A stretch of 64,000 nucleotides of DNA from Rhizobiales bacterium GAS188. Its GTDB lineage: Bacteria; Pseudomonadota; Alphaproteobacteria; Rhizobiales; Beijerinckiaceae. The notes under the pieces are model-generated. The model did no database searches. It saw nothing but the letters and a program-made list of their open reading frames with translations, and was not told where the DNA came from. Shown here one piece after another: positions 61,803-64,000 of the stretch (its first letter is position 1; every line of letters starts with the position of its first letter). The stretch spans positions 6,519,001-6,583,000 of the forward strand of contig FNSS01000001.1 in the NCBI GenBank assembly GCA_900104855.1. The letters run 5' to 3'. The position numbers and the translations under genes are program-made.

Positions 61803-62984
61803 ATGGCGCGGCCATGGCCAAGCATCATTCTGATCTGGGGTATCGGCGTGCTGGCCGCGGCGCAGCTCGGCAAATTGGCCGCGCTCATGCCGCTGTTGCG
61901 CCGCGATCTCGATCTGTCGCTCGCACAGGCCGGCTGGCTGGTGTCGCTGATCGAGGCCAGCGGCGCTTGCCTTGGCCTCGTGGCCGGCCTGGCTATCGGG
62001 CGCGTGGGCAGCCGCACGGCGTTGACGGCGGGGCTGTCCCTGCTGGCTTCTGCCTGCCTGGCCGAGGCCCTGGCGACCGGGATCGCGGCACTGCTCGCGG
62101 CGCGGCTGGTCGAGAGCGCGGGTTACCTGTTGATCGTCATAGCGGCCCCGAGCCTGATCACCTCTGTCGCCGGGCCTGCGGATCGAGGCCGGGCGCTCGC
62201 GCTCTGGAGCAGCTTCGTGCCCGCGGGTCTCGCAATCGGCACCGCGCTCACCGGGCAAGCCACTTCGCTGCTCTCCTGGCCTGACGTCCTGCTGCTCTGG
62301 GCCGTTGTGGCGGCGGTCGTCCTCGCCGCCAGTTTCCGCCTGCCCGCACTCGGGGGAGTGCGCTCGCAGAGCTTCGGCTTGCCGGCCGGCGCCGTGTGGC
62401 TGCTCGCCGCCGGGTTCGGCTGCTACACCTGTGTCGAAGTCGGCGTGCTCGCCTTGCTGCCGGCCTATCTCGCGGAGCAATGGGGCCTCGCAGCGAGCTC
62501 GGCCGGCATGGTGACGGGAGCGGCATCCGCCGCCACCTTGCTGGGGAGCGCTGCCGCCTCCCTCGCCCTCGGCCGCGCCGGTTCGCGCCGGGGCAGGGGG
62601 CGGGCGTTGTGCCTGATCGCAACAGGGCTGCTGGTTCCTGCGCTCATGCTATTCGCCGCCTTCCCGCAGCCCGGCATGTGCGAGCTGATCGGCGTTGGTG
62701 GCGTCTGTCTTCTGGCCGTGGGGCTGAACGCGGCTTCGGGTCTGGTTCCGGCCGTCACATTTGCGCGGCTGCCCGATCTGGCAAATCTGACCGCGGGCCG
62801 CGTGTCGGATGTGGCGACGGCGAACGGGCTCCTCGCTCAGTTCGGCGCTGCCGGCTCGCTTGCCGGGCCGCCTTTGCTAGGCTTCGTCGCCAGCCGATGG
62901 GGCTGGGCGAGCCTCGCGCCGGCGGCTTCTCTGTGCTCGGTGCTGTCGCTTGGCTTCATCATTCTGGCCGAGCGCCGGGCCTGA
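61803..62984 (+). CDS. MFS transporter
   Basis: The 393-residue protein has about twelve hydrophobic segments, the first being WPSIILIWGIGVLAAAQLGK, and an MFS-type motif GLAIGRVGSRTALTAGLSLL between helices 2 and 3. The ATG at 61803 has GAAGG 7 bases upstream; an ATG two codons earlier is too close to it. The branch resembles small-molecule efflux or cyanate/nitrate-type carriers; the substrate is not assignable. It lies 102 bp after the XRE regulator. Confidence 0.85.
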   Translation: MARPWPSIILIWGIGVLAAAQLGKLAALMPLLRRDLDLSLAQAGWLVSLIEASGACLGLVAGLAIGRVGSRTALTAGLSLLASACLAEALATGIAALLAARLVESAGYLLIVIAAPSLITSVAGPADRGRALALWSSFVPAGLAIGTALTGQATSLLSWPDVLLLWAVVAAVVLAASFRLPALGGVRSQSFGLPAGAVWLLAAGFGCYTCVEVGVLALLPAYLAEQWGLAASSAGMVTGAASAATLLGSAAASLALGRAGSRRGRGRALCLIATGLLVPALMLFAAFPQPGMCELIGVGGVCLLAVGLNAASGLVPAVTFARLPDLANLTAGRVSDVATANGLLAQFGAAGSLAGPPLLGFVASRWGWASLAPAASLCSVLSLGFIILAERRA

Positions 62985-63186
62985 GCTTCGAGCAGTCCGG
63001 GTGTTTCACTTTGACCGTCGCCAGGGCCTCGCCCGCCTCTGCGGTGTTCTGGCGTCTGCAAGGTAACGCCCGAGGCGATGGAGCGCGAGGACGCATCTCT
63101 GGGGGTTTCATCGGCCTTATTATGATAGAGAGAGCTAACGGCCGCGCGGCCGGCCTATATTGAGTGGCCGCGAGGGGAGGGGCGTC

Positions 63187-64000
63187 GTGCGTTTGGCTTT
63201 AGCTTTTCTGGCTTGCTATTGTGCGCTCAACTACGGGATGGCGCGGGCCGCGGAGATTAAGGCCACGCCCATCTCCGGACTGCCCGATACCGCTCTGATT
63301 ACCGTTAGCGGCGTCCTAGAGAGTTCGGACGCGGAACGATTTCGAGCCGCAGTTGCGATGTATCCAAAGGCCATTGTTGCCTTCCAGAGCACCGGCGGTA
63401 GCCTGATTGCGGGGATCGACATTGGCACTCAAATCCGGTTTCGAAACTACACTGCGTTGGTCCCAAGTGGAACGCTTTGCGCGTCCGCCTGTGCCACTGC
63501 TTGGCTTGGCGGCACAAAGCGTTTGATGGGATCTGGAGCCCTCATCGGCTTTCACGCCGCCTACATTGATCAGAACGGGCAAGCTACCGAGACCGGTGTA
63601 GGTAACGCTCTTCTTGGAGCCTATCTCAACAAATTGGGCTTGCCGGATCGAGCGATCGTCTTCATTACGCAGGCTCATCCCAACGAACTCACCTGGCTTA
63701 CGATGGCGGATGCGGCGCGAGAGGGGATTGATGTCGCACTCTTCACGGTGCCGACCGAAGCCCCAAGCGCCGCTCCGGGGTCAATCGCTGGTCCCGCTCC
63801 GCCCGTCAGCCCCGCTCCGTCTTCGCTGCCTTCCGTGACGACGTCTCTCGAGCAAAGAGCGTCTGCATCTCTGACTGAAATGCTTAGTCGCCTGTCCCAA
63901 TCCACATCATTGGCGCTGCCCTACCTCAGCTCCGTTTATGCTGATGAAGTGATGTACTACGGCAAGCCTACAAGGAAACAGGAGGTGTTGCAGGACAACA
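63187..64000 (+). CDS. ClpP-fold exported protein (COG3904-like), 3'-truncated by window edge
   Basis: From a GTG with GAGGGGAGGGG upstream, an open frame of 271 codons runs to the window end. It has a signal peptide (LALAFLACYCALNYGMARAA) and a ClpP/crotonase-type core: STGGSLIAGIDIG (68-80), CASACATAW with candidate nucleophile S100, and GSGALIGFHAAYID with H123. A Pro/Ser-rich linker follows (near 190-215). These motifs are typical of predicted periplasmic ClpP-like proteins of unknown role. The Cys98/Cys102 pair is conserved in the family as I recall it. Confidence 0.75.
   Translation, partial: MRLALAFLACYCALNYGMARAAEIKATPISGLPDTALITVSGVLESSDAERFRAAVAMYPKAIVAFQSTGGSLIAGIDIGTQIRFRNYTALVPSGTLCASACATAWLGGTKRLMGSGALIGFHAAYIDQNGQATETGVGNALLGAYLNKLGLPDRAIVFITQAHPNELTWLTMADAAREGIDVALFTVPTEAPSAAPGSIAGPAPPVSPAPSSLPSVTTSLEQRASASLTEMLSRLSQSTSLALPYLSSVYADEVMYYGKPTRKQEVLQDN

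Overview
The window reads as chromosomal DNA of a GC-rich alphaproteobacterium, most likely of the order Hyphomicrobiales (Rhizobiales). This rests on protein flavour: a long NrdJ, ribosomal protein S2 with a C-terminal extension, OxyR divergent from a small-subunit catalase, and sarcosine oxidase beside a dipeptide-type ABC cassette. It also rests on the scattered small palindromic repeats. No rRNA, tRNA, CRISPR array or intact insertion sequence was recognised. The first gene (sarcosine oxidase alpha) and the last (a ClpP-fold exported protein) run off the window ends.

Layout. 1-9.6 kb: a plus-strand catabolic/uptake block with soxA (partial), soxG, a five-gene peptide-type ABC importer and an M24 hydrolase resembling DddP-type enzymes. 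9.7-11.2 kb: a cysteine-synthase-like enzyme divergent from a MarR regulator. 11.2-14.9 kb: the most unusual locus. A borosin-type alpha-N-methyltransferase gene lies just downstream of a 407-residue precursor. The precursor joins a borosin-binding leader domain to about 50 x-Pro-Gln repeats. A class I methyltransferase gene follows, and about 800 bp of gene-free, partly AT-rich DNA precedes. 14.9-28 kb: housekeeping genes nrdJ, ddl, rpsB, tsf and valS, with two paralogous glycine-rich exported proteins. 28-45 kb: mixed core genes (purB, rpe, oxyR/katA, aqpZ, AlkX-like, DUF350/DUF1190, deaminase, GST, an exported phosphatase-fold enzyme). 45-52 kb: sugar-type ABC genes without an ATPase, then lpdA, an aldo/keto reductase and a quinone oxidoreductase.

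52.5-59.4 kb is an accessory region of visibly lower GC. It holds a surface-glycan islet (RgpF-like, 2OG-Fe(II) oxygenase, polysaccharide pyruvyl transferase), then decayed DNA: a fragment of a peptide-binding-protein gene, a SWIM zinc-finger gene with a replaced 5' end, a collagen-like glycine-rich gene that looks frameshifted, and a multiply frameshifted SNF2-helicase remnant. 59.5-64 kb returns to intact genes: a solute-binding protein, an XRE regulator, an MFS transporter and the partial ClpP-fold protein.

How the parts work together. The sarcosine oxidase, ABC and M24 block plausibly imports and degrades N-methylated amines or small peptides. OxyR is placed to control catalase. The main discovery candidate is the split borosin (backbone N-methylated RiPP) locus at 11.9-14.1 kb. 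Its methyltransferase keeps the Tyr/Arg/Tyr catalytic pattern of the fungal omphalotin enzyme. The clasp-like domain that is fused in fungi is carried here on the separate precursor, followed by a giant His-Pro-Gln repeat array. A family of CCTTCTCCCGC hairpins occurs at four loci and in one case reshapes the ends of two neighbouring genes.
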